Source: Streptomyces sp. M41(2017)
GTDB taxonomy: Bacteria > Actinomycetota > Actinomycetes > Streptomycetales > Streptomycetaceae
Direction of reading: 5' to 3'
Assembly: GCF_002078175.1 (NCBI RefSeq)
Contig: NZ_MWFK01000002.1
Location: 992,001-1,056,000, forward strand
DNA: 64,000 nucleotides
Numbering within the stretch: the first letter of the stretch is position 1; each line of letters begins with the position of its first letter. Below the pieces are notes generated by a model. The model saw only the letters and a list, made by a program, of their open reading frames with translations. It searched no databases and was not told where the DNA came from. The position numbers and the translations under genes are program-made. Shown here piece after piece: positions 32,809-40,893 of this stretch.

Positions 32809-33330
32809 TCAGCGCCCGGGGGACCGCACGTCGGAGAGCTGTTCGTTCATGGCTGTCAGGAACCGCAGGACCACCGACAGTTCGTCCTCGCTGAAGCCCG
32901 ACCGGACGCTCGCGGTGACCTCGGCGAGCGGCCGGAAGTGGGCGCGGGCGGCCGACTTGGCGTCGGGGACCCAGTGCAGGTGGACCACTCTGCGGTCCGC
33001 GCTCTCCCTGACGCGCCGGATGTGGCCCGCCCGTTCGAGCCGGTCCAGGCACGCCGTGACGGCACCCGAGGTGAGCCCGAGGTGCTCCCGGAGCCGGCCG
33101 GGGGTGAGCGGTTCGGGCGCGTCGAGGATCGCGGCGAGCGCCTGGACGTCCGTGGCGTGCAGTCCGTGTTCGCCGGCGAAGCCGTGCACGACGCGGTTGA
33201 CCTCGCCGTTCATCCGGCGGAGCTGCACGGCGAAGGCCTGGAGGTCCGCCGGCGCCGCGCGCTCGCCCTGCGGTCCCCCGGCGGGGTCCGGCTCACCCGT
33301 CCGGTCGTCGGAGTCCTCTGGTCTGGCCAC
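32809..33330 (-). CDS. MarR family transcriptional regulator
   Basis: A 173-residue winged-helix protein. A Pro/Gly-rich N-terminus of about 28 residues precedes the dimerisation helix (VQLRRMNGEVNRVVHGFA), the recognition region GRLREHLGLTSGAVTACLDRLERAGHIRR (quoted as LGLTSGAVTACLDRLERAG) and the wing ESADRRVVHLHW. The most likely target is the MMPL transporter downstream, by proximity and the palindrome. The GTG start at 33330 lies only about 9 bp after CTATAGG, so the transcript may be leaderless. It diverges from the SDR gene. Confidence 0.9.
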   Translation of the reverse strand: MARPEDSDDRTGEPDPAGGPQGERAAPADLQAFAVQLRRMNGEVNRVVHGFAGEHGLHATDVQALAAILDAPEPLTPGRLREHLGLTSGAVTACLDRLERAGHIRRVRESADRRVVHLHWVPDAKSAARAHFRPLAEVTASVRSGFSEDELSVVLRFLTAMNEQLSDVRSPGR

Positions 33331-33480
33331 GTGGTCAGCCTATAGAGGCCGGCGGCGTGGCCCTCGTACGGCCGCCCCTGCCGGGAGGGCCCGTCCGGCG
33401 CATCCGGGGGCGGGGTCCGCGTGGAAGGGATCAGGAGGGGGGAACGGACAGGGGCGACAGCGACGAGCGACGGAGGATCC

Positions 33481-35010
33481 ATGAGCGAGGACGACACCCG
33501 CACCGGACTGCGGTGTCTGGTGACCGGTGCCACCGGCTACATCGGTGGACGGCTGGTCCCGGAGCTGCTGGCCGAGGGGCACCAGGTGCGCTGTCTGGCC
33601 CGCTCCCCCGACAAGCTCCGCGACTACCCCTGGGCGGGCGAGGCCGAGGTGGTGCGCGGAGACGTCACGGACGCCGAGTCCGTCGGCGACGCCATGCGGG
33701 AGATCGACGTCGCGTACTACCTCGTGCACGCGCTCGGCTCGGGCCACGACTTCGAGGAGACCGACCGCCGAGCGGCCCGGATCTTCGGCGAGCAGGCCAA
33801 GGCGGCGGGTGTCCGGCGCATCGTCTACCTGGGCGGCCTCACCCCCGTGGGCGTACCGGAGGAGGAACTGTCACCGCACCTCAGGTCCCGCGCGGAGGTC
33901 GGCCGCATCCTGCTGAACTCGGGCGTCCCGACCACGGTGCTGCGCGCCGCGGTGATCATCGGCTCCGGCTCCGTCTCGTTCGAGATGCTCCGCTACCTCA
34001 CCGAGCGGCTGCCGGTGATGGTGACACCGAGCTGGGTCAGCACCCGGATCCAGCCGATGGGCGTGCGCGACGTGCTGCGCACCCTGGTCGGCAGCGCCAC
34101 GATGCCCGCCGAGGTCAACCGCGCGTTCGACATCGGCGGCCCCGACGTCCTGACGTACCTGGAGATGATGCGCCGGTACGCGACGATCGCCCGGTTGCCC
34201 CGCAGGCTCATCTTCCCGGTGCCGGTGCTCACCCCGCGGCTGTCCAGCCACTGGGTCGGCCTGGTCACCCCGGTACCCGCGTCCATCGCGAAGCCGCTCA
34301 CCGAGTCACTGCGCCACGAGGTCGTGTGCCACGAGCACGACATCGCCCGCTACGTGCCCGATCCGCCCGGCCGGCCGATCGGCTTCGACGCGTCGGTGGC
34401 CCTCGCGCTCCAGCGGGTACGGGACGCGCAGGTCACCACGCGCTGGTCGTCCGCCTCCTACCCGGGCACGTCCAGCGACCCGCTGCCCACCGACCCGGAC
34501 TGGGCCGGCGGCAGTCTGTACACCGACCGCAGGGAGATGACCGTCGACGCCTCGCCGGAGGCGCTGTGGCGGGTGATCGAGGGCATCGGCGGTGACAACG
34601 GCTGGTACTCCTTCCCGCTCGCCTGGGCCGTGCGCGGCTGGCTCGACCGGGCCGTGGGCGGGGTGGGCCTGCGCCGCGGCCGCCGGGACGCGAACCGGCT
34701 GCGGGTGGGCGACTCGCTCGACTTCTGGCGGGTCGAGGAGATCGAGCCCGGCCATCTGCTGCGGCTGCGCGCCGAGATGAGGCTCCCGGGCCTCGCCTGG
34801 CTGGAGATGTACGCGGAGAAGGACGACGACGGGCGCACCCGCTACCGGCAGCGGGCCCTCTTCCATCCGCACGGTCTGCTCGGCCACCTGTACTGGTGGA
34901 GCGTCTCGCCCTTCCATGCCGTCGTGTTCGGCGGCATGGCCCGCAACATCGCCAAGGCCGCTGCCAAGAACGCGTCCGATGGGGTGAAGGAACCCGCCCT
35001 CACCCGCTGA
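33481..35010 (+). CDS. SDR-DUF2867 fusion oxidoreductase
   Basis: A 509-residue two-domain protein. The N-terminal atypical short-chain dehydrogenase (residues 10-300) has the nucleotide loop LVTGATGYIGGRL, DVAYYLVHALGSG and the RIVYLGGLTP strand. The C-terminal DUF2867 domain (about 350-500) has YTDRREMTVDASPEALWRVI and WYSFPLAWAVRGWLDRAVGG. GGAGG precedes the ATG at 33481 by 6 nt. It lies 76 bp upstream of the photolyase on the same strand, an arrangement that recurs with DNA-repair and light-stress genes. The substrate is unknown; a lipid or quinone role is a guess. Confidence 0.88.
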   Translation: MSEDDTRTGLRCLVTGATGYIGGRLVPELLAEGHQVRCLARSPDKLRDYPWAGEAEVVRGDVTDAESVGDAMREIDVAYYLVHALGSGHDFEETDRRAARIFGEQAKAAGVRRIVYLGGLTPVGVPEEELSPHLRSRAEVGRILLNSGVPTTVLRAAVIIGSGSVSFEMLRYLTERLPVMVTPSWVSTRIQPMGVRDVLRTLVGSATMPAEVNRAFDIGGPDVLTYLEMMRRYATIARLPRRLIFPVPVLTPRLSSHWVGLVTPVPASIAKPLTESLRHEVVCHEHDIARYVPDPPGRPIGFDASVALALQRVRDAQVTTRWSSASYPGTSSDPLPTDPDWAGGSLYTDRREMTVDASPEALWRVIEGIGGDNGWYSFPLAWAVRGWLDRAVGGVGLRRGRRDANRLRVGDSLDFWRVEEIEPGHLLRLRAEMRLPGLAWLEMYAEKDDDGRTRYRQRALFHPHGLLGHLYWWSVSPFHAVVFGGMARNIAKAAAKNASDGVKEPALTR

Positions 35011-35086
35011 GCACGCATCCGGCGCAGCCGGCCGAGCAGAAGCAGATCCACGCCGTCCCCTCGCAGCCCTGCACCGGAGCAACGCC

Positions 35087-36463
35087 ATGACCCTCTCGAT
35101 CGTCCTGTTCACCTCGGACCTGCGCCTGCACGACCACCCGCCGCTGCGGGCGGCGCTCGACGGTTCCGACGCGGTGGTACCGCTGTTCGTGCGTGACGAG
35201 GCCGTGGCGGACGCCGGGTTCACCGCCCCCAACCGGATGGCGTTCCTCGCCGACTGCCTGACGGATCTGGACGCGGGGCTGCGCGAGCGGGGCGGACGGC
35301 TGGTGGTGCGCTCCGGTGACGTGGTGGCCGAGGTGTGCAAGGTGGTCGCCGAGGCCGACGCGGACGAGGTGCACATGGCGGCGGGCGTCAGCGGCTACGC
35401 GCACCGCCGGGAGGAACGGCTGCGTGCGGCGCTGGAGGCCGAGGGCTGCCGCCTGCACGTCCACGAGACGGTGATCACCGCGGTCGCGCCCGGCGCGGTC
35501 ACTCCGGCGTCCTCGGACCACTTCGCCGTCTTCACGCCGTACCACCGGCAGTGGGCGCGGCAGCCGCTGCGGGACGCGGTCGCCGCTCCCCGGGCCGTCC
35601 GGGTGCCGGACGGCGTCGGCTCGGAGGAGATCCCGGCCCGCTCCGCCGTGTCCGGAGTGTCCCCCTCGCTCGCTGCCGGCGGGGAGACGGAGGGCAGGAA
35701 ACGCGTCTCGGCCTGGCTGCGGAACGGGATCGGGGCCTACGAGGACCGTCACGACGACATGCCCGGCGACGCGACTTCCCGGCTCTCCCCCTTCATCCAC
35801 TTCGGCGCCCTCTCGCCGGTCGAGCTGGTGCACCGGTCGGCTGCGGCAGGCGGCCCGGGCGCCGAGGCGTTCGTACGGCAGCTCGCCTGGCGCGACTTCC
35901 ACCATCAGGTGCTGGCCGTACGGCCCGACGCGTCGGCCACCGACTACCGCACCAAGCACGACCGTTGGCGTTCGGAGGACGCGGCGCACGACGACGTCGA
36001 GGCGTGGCGGGAGGGCCGCACCGGATATCCGGTGGTGGACGCGGGGATGCGCCAGCTGCGCGAGGAGGGCTGGATGCACAACAGGGCCAGGCTGCTCACC
36101 GCGAGCTTCCTCGTCAAGACGCTGTACGTGGACTGGCGCATCGGCGCCCGGCACTTCCTGAGTCTGCTGGTGGACGGTGACGTCGCCAACAACCAGCTCA
36201 ACTGGCAGTGGATGGCGGGCACGGGCACGGACAGCCGGCCCAACCGCGTGCTGAACCCGGTGACCCAGGCCAAGCGCTACGACCCGGACGGCGACTACGT
36301 GCGACGCTGGGTGCCGGAGTTGGCGGGCCTGGAGGGGCGTGCCGTGCACGAGCCGTGGAAGCTCCAGGGCCTGGACCGGGCGGCCTTCGACTATCCGGAC
36401 CCGATCGTCGAACTGCCCGAGGGGCTGGCCCGGTTCAGGGAAGGCCGCGGCCTGACGGACTGA
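35087..36463 (+). CDS. phr: deoxyribodipyrimidine photolyase (class I CPD)
   Basis: A 458-residue light-driven DNA repair enzyme that reverses cyclobutane pyrimidine dimers. The N-terminal Rossmann-like antenna domain starts IVLFTSDLRLHDHPPLRAAL. The FAD-binding helical domain carries SRLSPFIHFGALSP, QLAWRDFHHQVL, GYPVVDAGMRQLREEGWMHNRAR (quoted as GYPVVDAGMRQLREEGWMHN) and DGDVANNQLNWQWMAGTGTD followed by the PNRVLNP loop. These match CPD photolyases rather than cryptochromes or the 6-4 class. It follows the SDR gene and precedes the LitR-ECF region, which supports light-induced expression. Streptomycete phr genes are known to sit in LitR/LitS-controlled clusters. Confidence 0.94.
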   Translation: MTLSIVLFTSDLRLHDHPPLRAALDGSDAVVPLFVRDEAVADAGFTAPNRMAFLADCLTDLDAGLRERGGRLVVRSGDVVAEVCKVVAEADADEVHMAAGVSGYAHRREERLRAALEAEGCRLHVHETVITAVAPGAVTPASSDHFAVFTPYHRQWARQPLRDAVAAPRAVRVPDGVGSEEIPARSAVSGVSPSLAAGGETEGRKRVSAWLRNGIGAYEDRHDDMPGDATSRLSPFIHFGALSPVELVHRSAAAGGPGAEAFVRQLAWRDFHHQVLAVRPDASATDYRTKHDRWRSEDAAHDDVEAWREGRTGYPVVDAGMRQLREEGWMHNRARLLTASFLVKTLYVDWRIGARHFLSLLVDGDVANNQLNWQWMAGTGTDSRPNRVLNPVTQAKRYDPDGDYVRRWVPELAGLEGRAVHEPWKLQGLDRAAFDYPDPIVELPEGLARFREGRGLTD

Positions 36464-36762
36464 GGGCCCGGGCCGTCGGCTCCTCGCGGCGTCGACGCGC
36501 GGATCCGGCGGAGTCGCGAGCGAGTGCCCGACGGACGGCGCGTCGGACGACACGGGTGCGGCACGCCGGCGGCACCGGGGCGGCCCGACGGCAGGGCGCG
36601 AAGAGGCCGGGATTCTTTACTCTCCGTAGAGATTTCCGCCGGGTGTGCGGCCGTACTGGTGGGCGTCCGAACCACTCGTACCGGATCCGTCAGCACCGGA
36701 TCCATCGCGCGGCGGGCCGGAGCACGCCGCTCCGGACGCCGCCCCGGCCGCCAGGAGGCTCC
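36464..36762. other. intergenic region after phr
   Basis: No gene recognised. The region has a CTCT-CCGT-AGAG inverted repeat near 36619-36630 within the AT-richer stretch TTCTTTACTCTCCGTAGAG, possibly part of a promoter for the DUF4142 gene. A 91-codon open frame here has no ribosome binding site and no family resemblance. Confidence 0.4.
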
Positions 36763-37500
36763 ATGCGCATCGCCCGGAACGCGGGAACACTCTTCGTGAC
36801 CGGCGCGTTGACCCTGACCCTCGCCGCGCTCGCCTACCCGGCCATGCTGGGCGTGCAGACCACGTCCAGCGCCTCGACACGGATCATCGCGAACCCGCCG
36901 TCGGGTCCGCTGACCGAGGCCGACCGCGACTTCGTCGTCAAGGTGCGCGCGGCCGGCCTGTGGGAGTACCCCGTGGGTCAACTGGCCCTGGAGAAGGGGA
37001 CCATTCCGTCAGTGCGCACGGCGGGCCGGCATCTCGTCGCGGGCCACGCGGGGCTCGACGCGGCCTGTCGCAGGATCGCCCAGCAGCTGGGCATCACGCT
37101 GCCCAACAAACCGTCCCCCCAACAACAGGGATTCGTCGCGACGTTGAGCGGGGACAGCGGCAAGAAGTTCGACAGTGACCTCGCCAACATACTGCGGGTG
37201 ACACACGGGCAGATCTTCTCGGTCATCGCGAAGGTCCGCGCCACGACCGAGAACACGCTGGTGCGCCAGCTCGCCAACCAGGCCAACTCCACGGTGCTGG
37301 ACCACATCACGGTGATGGAGAAGACCGGTCTGGTGAACTTCGAGCAGGTGATCGTCCAGGAGACGACCGACCCGAAGCTGCCGAAGAGCAACCTGACGCC
37401 TCCCCCGCCGCAGCCCGGCGAGCCGACGGTCGTGCTGACACCCCCGGCGGGTGGGTCCTCGGGCGCGGCGAAGCCGTCACCGACGCCGACGGTGGGATGA
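36763..37500 (+). CDS. secreted DUF4142 family protein
   Basis: A 245-residue exported helical protein. A signal peptide or anchor covers residues 1-37 (MRIARNAGTLFVTGALTLTL then AALAYPAMLG). The DUF4142 domain (about 50-205) begins LTEADRDFVVKVRAAGLWE and contains QLALEKGTIPSVRTAGRHLV and RVTHGQIFSVIAKVRATTEN, a ferritin-like four-helix pattern. The C-terminal 40 residues are Pro/Ser/Gly-rich, as in cell-wall-spanning tails. AGGAGG precedes the ATG by 6 nt. The function of the family is not established. Its position between phr and litR makes an envelope stress role conceivable but unproven. Confidence 0.88.
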   Translation: MRIARNAGTLFVTGALTLTLAALAYPAMLGVQTTSSASTRIIANPPSGPLTEADRDFVVKVRAAGLWEYPVGQLALEKGTIPSVRTAGRHLVAGHAGLDAACRRIAQQLGITLPNKPSPQQQGFVATLSGDSGKKFDSDLANILRVTHGQIFSVIAKVRATTENTLVRQLANQANSTVLDHITVMEKTGLVNFEQVIVQETTDPKLPKSNLTPPPPQPGEPTVVLTPPAGGSSGAAKPSPTPTVG

Positions 37501-37556
37501 ATCGAGGCGTGCGAGGGCGCCTTCCGGGGCCCCGCACGGGCCGGTGACCGGCGGGC

Positions 37557-38567
37557 TCAGCCCGCGGCCAGACTCACCAGCGTGGTGAGCGCGTCACGCA
37601 GCCCCGGGGGCCGGAGCATCCCCTGCTCCTGCCGCCCGGCCCAGCCGGGCCCGCCCAGGAGGACGACGGGGTTGCGGCGGGCGCCCTTCACGCCCCAGCT
37701 GGTGGCTGCGATGTGCCGGGCCAGCGGGCGGTCGGCGGTGGAGCGCGTCTGCGACCACAGCACGACGGCCAGCGGGCCCAGCCTGCGGACGGCGGCGGTC
37801 AGCGCCTCCGGGGGGACCGCCGGACCGAACATCCGGGTGGGCAGGCCCTGTTCGACCAGTCCGGCGTGGAGTGCCTCCAGCGGCAGACAGTGCTGCTCAC
37901 CGGGGACGCACGCCAGCACGACCGGTCCGGCCGCGGGCCGGTCCGGACCGGCCGGGTCCGTCGGGCCGGACGGGCCGGTCGCGCGGTGCAGCACCCGGGA
38001 GATGTGCCAGGACAGCAGGTGCTCCACCTCGACGTAACGGTCGCCGGCGGACTCCCACTTGCGTCCGACCGCGTGCAGGGTCGGCACCATCACTTCCTCC
38101 CAGCCGACGACCACACCGTGCCGCTCGACGAGCGCGGTCAGCTGGTCGTCCACGGAAGGCGCGTCGAGGCGCACGGCAGCGCGCGCCAGCCCTTTGCACT
38201 CCTGCCGGGCGTCACCCAGCGGCAGCGGGCCGGCCGCCTTCGAGCGGGGCCGGTACTCGTCCGTCGGCGGCTTCGCCTCGGCCGGGGTCGGATCGGCCCC
38301 TTCCTTCGCCGCCCTGGCCGCCTCGGCGGGCGGCACGCCGGCGGAGGTCAGCCGGCACATCTCCTCCAGCATCGCGACGTCCCGCGGTGTCCAGCGGCGG
38401 TGTCGTCCGTCGGAGCGGACCGCGGGTCCCACGCCGTAGCGGCGGTCCCAGGAGCGCAGGGTGGTGGGTGACACGCCGAGCCGGCGGGCCAGCGCGCCCG
38501 TGGTGACGCCCGCGTCGACGGACACGGCGCCCGCTCCCTGTTCCTGATCCGGCCGGCTCTCACCCAT
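37557..38567 (-). CDS. litR: LitR-type MerR regulator with cobalamin-binding domain
   Basis: A 336-residue light-responsive repressor candidate. The MerR helix-turn-helix occupies residues 20-88 (TTGALARRLGVSPTTLRSWD, then RRWTPRDVAMLEEM). The C-terminal half is a cobalamin module: a helical cap with Trp171 and Glu182-His183 (WESAGDRYVEVEH), then a Rossmann domain with His226 in PGEQHCLPLEAL, the presumed lower ligand of the cobalt. The cap motif has ten residues between Trp and Glu-His, one more than the Wx9EH of CarH. In LitR/CarH proteins light breaks the adenosylcobalamin bond and releases DNA. A TATAGT box 7 nt before the ATG suggests a leaderless transcript; a GTG at 38525 with GGGAG upstream is the alternative start. 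Confidence 0.85.
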   Translation of the reverse strand: MGESRPDQEQGAGAVSVDAGVTTGALARRLGVSPTTLRSWDRRYGVGPAVRSDGRHRRWTPRDVAMLEEMCRLTSAGVPPAEAARAAKEGADPTPAEAKPPTDEYRPRSKAAGPLPLGDARQECKGLARAAVRLDAPSVDDQLTALVERHGVVVGWEEVMVPTLHAVGRKWESAGDRYVEVEHLLSWHISRVLHRATGPSGPTDPAGPDRPAAGPVVLACVPGEQHCLPLEALHAGLVEQGLPTRMFGPAVPPEALTAAVRRLGPLAVVLWSQTRSTADRPLARHIAATSWGVKGARRNPVVLLGGPGWAGRQEQGMLRPPGLRDALTTLVSLAAG

Positions 38568-38678
38568 ACGGCCGACTATACGACGCAGAAACGATGCGAG
38601 TTGTCGCTTCTGTCCAACGGTTCACACGATGGGGTGTCGGGGCCCGGAGCAGGAGGTGCCCGGAGCGAGGAGCGTGCC
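38568..38678. promoter_or_regulatory. divergent promoter region between litR and the ECF sigma gene
   Basis: The 111-bp gap serves both genes. On the minus strand TATAGT (38580-38575) is a good -10 for litR. An inverted GTTG...CAAC element (GTTGTCGCTTCTGTCCAAC, 38600-38618) lies centrally and is a plausible LitR or ECF target. Its minus-strand form contains ACAGAAGCGACA, resembling ACAGGGGCGACA before the SDR gene. Confidence 0.5.
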
Positions 38679-39278
38679 ATGAGCGCAGATGCGACCGCCG
38701 CACAGTGGTCTGCCGGGCCTGCCGGGCCGGACACGGACGCGGACGCGGATCTGGCGCGCGCCGTCGCCGAGGGCGACGAGACCGCTCTCGCCGCCGTCTA
38801 CCGGCGCTGGTCACCCCTGGTCCACACGCTCGCCCGGCGCTCGCTGGGCGACACGCGCGAGGCGGAGGACGTCACGCAGCAGGTGTTCCTCGCCGTGTGG
38901 CGGGGCGGCCGGGGCTTTCGTCCGGACCGTGGAACGCTGGCCGGCTGGCTGGTGGGCATCACCCGGCGGAAGATCGCCGACGCCCTGTCCGCGCGGACCC
39001 GGCGCACGGAGCTGGTCGGCGCGGCCGGTGCCCTGCTGGCCCTGTCCGACGCGGGGCGATCCCGCCCCGAGGCGGTACTGGACCGTGTGCTCGTGCGGCA
39101 CGCACTGTCCAAGCTGCCCCCTGCCCAGCGCGAAGTGCTGCACCTCGCGTTCTACGAGGACCTCACACAGACGCAGATCGCCCGGCGGACCGGCTGGCCC
39201 CTGGGCACGGTCAAGAGCCACGCGCGCCGCGGTCTGCACCAGCTGCGGTACTGCCTGCCGTCACCGGCGGAGGTCTGA
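38679..39278 (+). CDS. ECF sigma factor, probable LitS-type
   Basis: A 199-residue group IV sigma factor. Region 2 is DLARAVAEGDETALAAVYRRW, AEDVTQQVFLAVWRG and GWLVGITRRKIADALSARTR; region 4 is LPPAQREVLHLAFYEDLTQT and the helix-turn-helix IARRTGWPLGTVKSHARRGL. There is no anti-sigma gene next to it. It diverges from litR; in Streptomyces coelicolor the light-induced LitS sigma factor is encoded divergently from litR, so I infer the same role: transcription of light-inducible genes when LitR is inactivated. GAGGAG precedes the ATG at 38679. No carotenoid genes are in the window, so its targets must be local (phr?) or elsewhere. Confidence 0.82.
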   Translation: MSADATAAQWSAGPAGPDTDADADLARAVAEGDETALAAVYRRWSPLVHTLARRSLGDTREAEDVTQQVFLAVWRGGRGFRPDRGTLAGWLVGITRRKIADALSARTRRTELVGAAGALLALSDAGRSRPEAVLDRVLVRHALSKLPPAQREVLHLAFYEDLTQTQIARRTGWPLGTVKSHARRGLHQLRYCLPSPAEV

Positions 39279-39381
39279 CCACCGGGCTCGTGCGACGGTT
39301 GCTCCGGCCCGTGGTCCCGCGGGCCGGCCGCTCCGCGTCGCGCCGGCCGCCGACCCGTCCGGAACTTTCCCGGCCGGGGGG

Positions 39382-39409
39382 CAATCCGTGGGCCGACCGG
39401 CTTCGGATC
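39382..39409 (+). promoter_or_regulatory. SigK-type promoter of sigK-rskA
   Basis: CAATCC (39382-39387), exactly 16 bp, then CGGATC (39404-39409), 38 bp before the sigK GTG. The extended sequence GGCAATCCGTGG...GCTTCGGAT is shared with the promoter of the lipid operon at 46382-46409. It resembles the reported mycobacterial SigK consensus (CCATCC, 16-17 bp, CCGAAT), implying autoregulation. Confidence 0.72.
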
Positions 39410-39446
39410 ACCTGCGAATCAACAGCGCGTCCTGGAGGACCACACC

Positions 39447-40031
39447 GTGAAGGAAGCCGTGGAGATCGGGAGAAACCCGTCTGCGGAGCCGGATCTGCCG
39501 GAACTGATGGCCCGGGTCGCCCGGGGCGACCAGCAGGCGTTCGCCTCTCTGTACGACGTCGTGGCGGGCCCCGTCCTCGGCATCGTGCGCCGGGTGCTGC
39601 GCGACCGGGCCCAGTCCGAGGAGGTCGCCCAGGAGGTCCTGGTGGAGGCGTGGCGCACGGCCGCCCGCTACCGGCCCGAGCGGGGCTCGGTGATGAACTG
39701 GGTCCTCACCCTCGCCCACCAGCGGGCCGTGGACCGGGTCCGGTCGGTCGAGGCGTCTGCGGCCCGCGAGCACAAGGCCGCGCTGCTCGACAGGACGCCC
39801 GAGTACGACGAGGTCACCGAGCAGGTCGAGGCCCGTCTGGAACGGGAGCAGGTCCGGCGGTGTCTGCGCACGCTCACCGAGCTGCAGCGCCAGTCGGTGA
39901 CCCTGGCCTACTACCGCGGGCTGACCTACCGGGAGGTGGCGGAACTGCTGGCGCTCCCCCTCGGCACCGTCAAGACGCGCCTGCGCGACGGTCTGATCCG
40001 ACTGCGTGACTGCCTGGGGGTGACGGCGTGA
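39447..40031 (+). CDS. sigK: ECF sigma factor SigK
   Basis: A 194-residue group IV sigma factor. Region 2: ELMARVARGDQQAFASLYDV, SEEVAQEVLVEAWRTAARY and WVLTLAHQRAVDRVRSVE. Region 4: LQRQSVTLAYYRGLTYREVA and LLALPLGTVKTRLRDGL. It is assigned to SigK rather than SigL or SigE by context. The next gene is an RskA-type anti-sigma factor overlapping by GTGA, and the facing operon contains homologues of all four genes flanking mycobacterial sigK (DUF1295, UfaA1-like, DUF1365, FAD amine oxidase). GGAGG lies 9 nt before the GTG start. Activity is presumably held by RskA and released by an envelope or redox signal. Confidence 0.88.
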   Translation: MKEAVEIGRNPSAEPDLPELMARVARGDQQAFASLYDVVAGPVLGIVRRVLRDRAQSEEVAQEVLVEAWRTAARYRPERGSVMNWVLTLAHQRAVDRVRSVEASAAREHKAALLDRTPEYDEVTEQVEARLEREQVRRCLRTLTELQRQSVTLAYYRGLTYREVAELLALPLGTVKTRLRDGLIRLRDCLGVTA

Positions 40032-40780
40032 CCACGGTCGACCTGCACACACTGACCGGCGCGTACGCGCTGCACGCCCTGGCCGACGACGAGCGCGAAC
40101 TGTTCGAGCGGCACGCCGAGGACTGTGAGTCCTGCGCCCTGGAGGTCCGTGAGCTGACGGCGGCCGCCGCGCGGCTGGGCATGGCGGTCACCGAGACGCC
40201 CGCTCCGGCGCTCAAGGAGACCGTGATGCGGCGCATCACCACCGTCCGGCAGGAGGCGCCGCGTACCGTTCCGGTCGCCGCTCCCCGGCGGACGGCCGGC
40301 CGTGGACGCCGTCCCGCACGGTGGGCGCTCGCCGCCTGCCTGGCCGCGGCGGCGGGACTCGGCGGTACGGCGGTGTGGCAGCACGACCGCGCGCAGGACG
40401 CGCGGCAGCAGGCACGGCAGGCCGAGCGGCGGACGAACGACGTGGCCGCGGTGATCGCCGCGCCCGACGCGAAGTCGCGCACGGCGACGCTGGCGGACGG
40501 GGCGCGGGGCACGGTCGTGGTGTCGCAGAGCCGGGACCAGGCGGTGTTCGTCGCCGCGGGGATGGCGAAGCCGCCGACCGGCAAGGTCTACCAGCTGTGG
40601 TTCAACGACGCGGGGACCATGCGGTCCGCCGGTCTGATGGACCCGGCCCGTACGACGGAGGCGGTGCTGATGAAGGGCTCCGTGGACGACGCGTCCGGGA
40701 TGGGGATCACCGTGGAACCGGCCGGTGGATCCGCCGAGCCCACCTCCGATCCCGTCGCCCTGCTGAACTTCCCCGCTTGA
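40028..40780 (+). CDS. rskA: RskA-type anti-sigma K factor
   Basis: A 250-residue single-pass membrane protein. The cytosolic N-terminal domain carries the zinc anti-sigma motif His29-x3-Cys33-x2-Cys36 (HAEDCESC). One helix at about 98-116 (WALAACLAAAAGLGGTAVW) crosses the membrane. The external RskA domain contains VVVSQSRDQAVFVAAGM, KVYQLWFNDAGTMRSAGLMD and GMGITVEPAGGS. It should bind SigK until regulated proteolysis or a redox change at the zinc site frees it. M. tuberculosis RskA lacks the zinc motif as far as I recall, so direct redox sensing may be a difference here. The GTG overlaps the sigK stop. Confidence 0.9.
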   Translation: MTTVDLHTLTGAYALHALADDERELFERHAEDCESCALEVRELTAAAARLGMAVTETPAPALKETVMRRITTVRQEAPRTVPVAAPRRTAGRGRRPARWALAACLAAAAGLGGTAVWQHDRAQDARQQARQAERRTNDVAAVIAAPDAKSRTATLADGARGTVVVSQSRDQAVFVAAGMAKPPTGKVYQLWFNDAGTMRSAGLMDPARTTEAVLMKGSVDDASGMGITVEPAGGSAEPTSDPVALLNFPA

Positions 40781-40825
40781 GCGGTCGTCCCCCCGGGCTT
40801 TCGGGGGAGGGGACGAACAGCTGAG

Positions 40826-40866
40826 ACACGTCGCCCCGCCGGGTCGGACCCGGCGGGGCGACGTGT
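40826..40866. terminator. bidirectional terminator between rskA and the lipid operon
   Basis: ACACGTCGCCCCGCCGGGT (40826-40844) and its perfect 19-bp complement (40848-40866) flank a CGG loop, with TT following on the plus strand. It lies between two convergent transcription units and can serve both. Confidence 0.88.
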
Positions 40867-40890
40867 TTCCCGCAGACGTGTTTCCCGCAG
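40861..40890. repeat. tandem 15-bp duplication
   Basis: ACGTGTTTCCCGCAG occurs twice in direct succession (40861-40875, 40876-40890). The first copy begins inside the terminator arm and the second ends 3 bp before the DUF1295 stop. It looks like a simple slippage duplication. Confidence 0.9.
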
Positions 40891-40893
40891 GGG

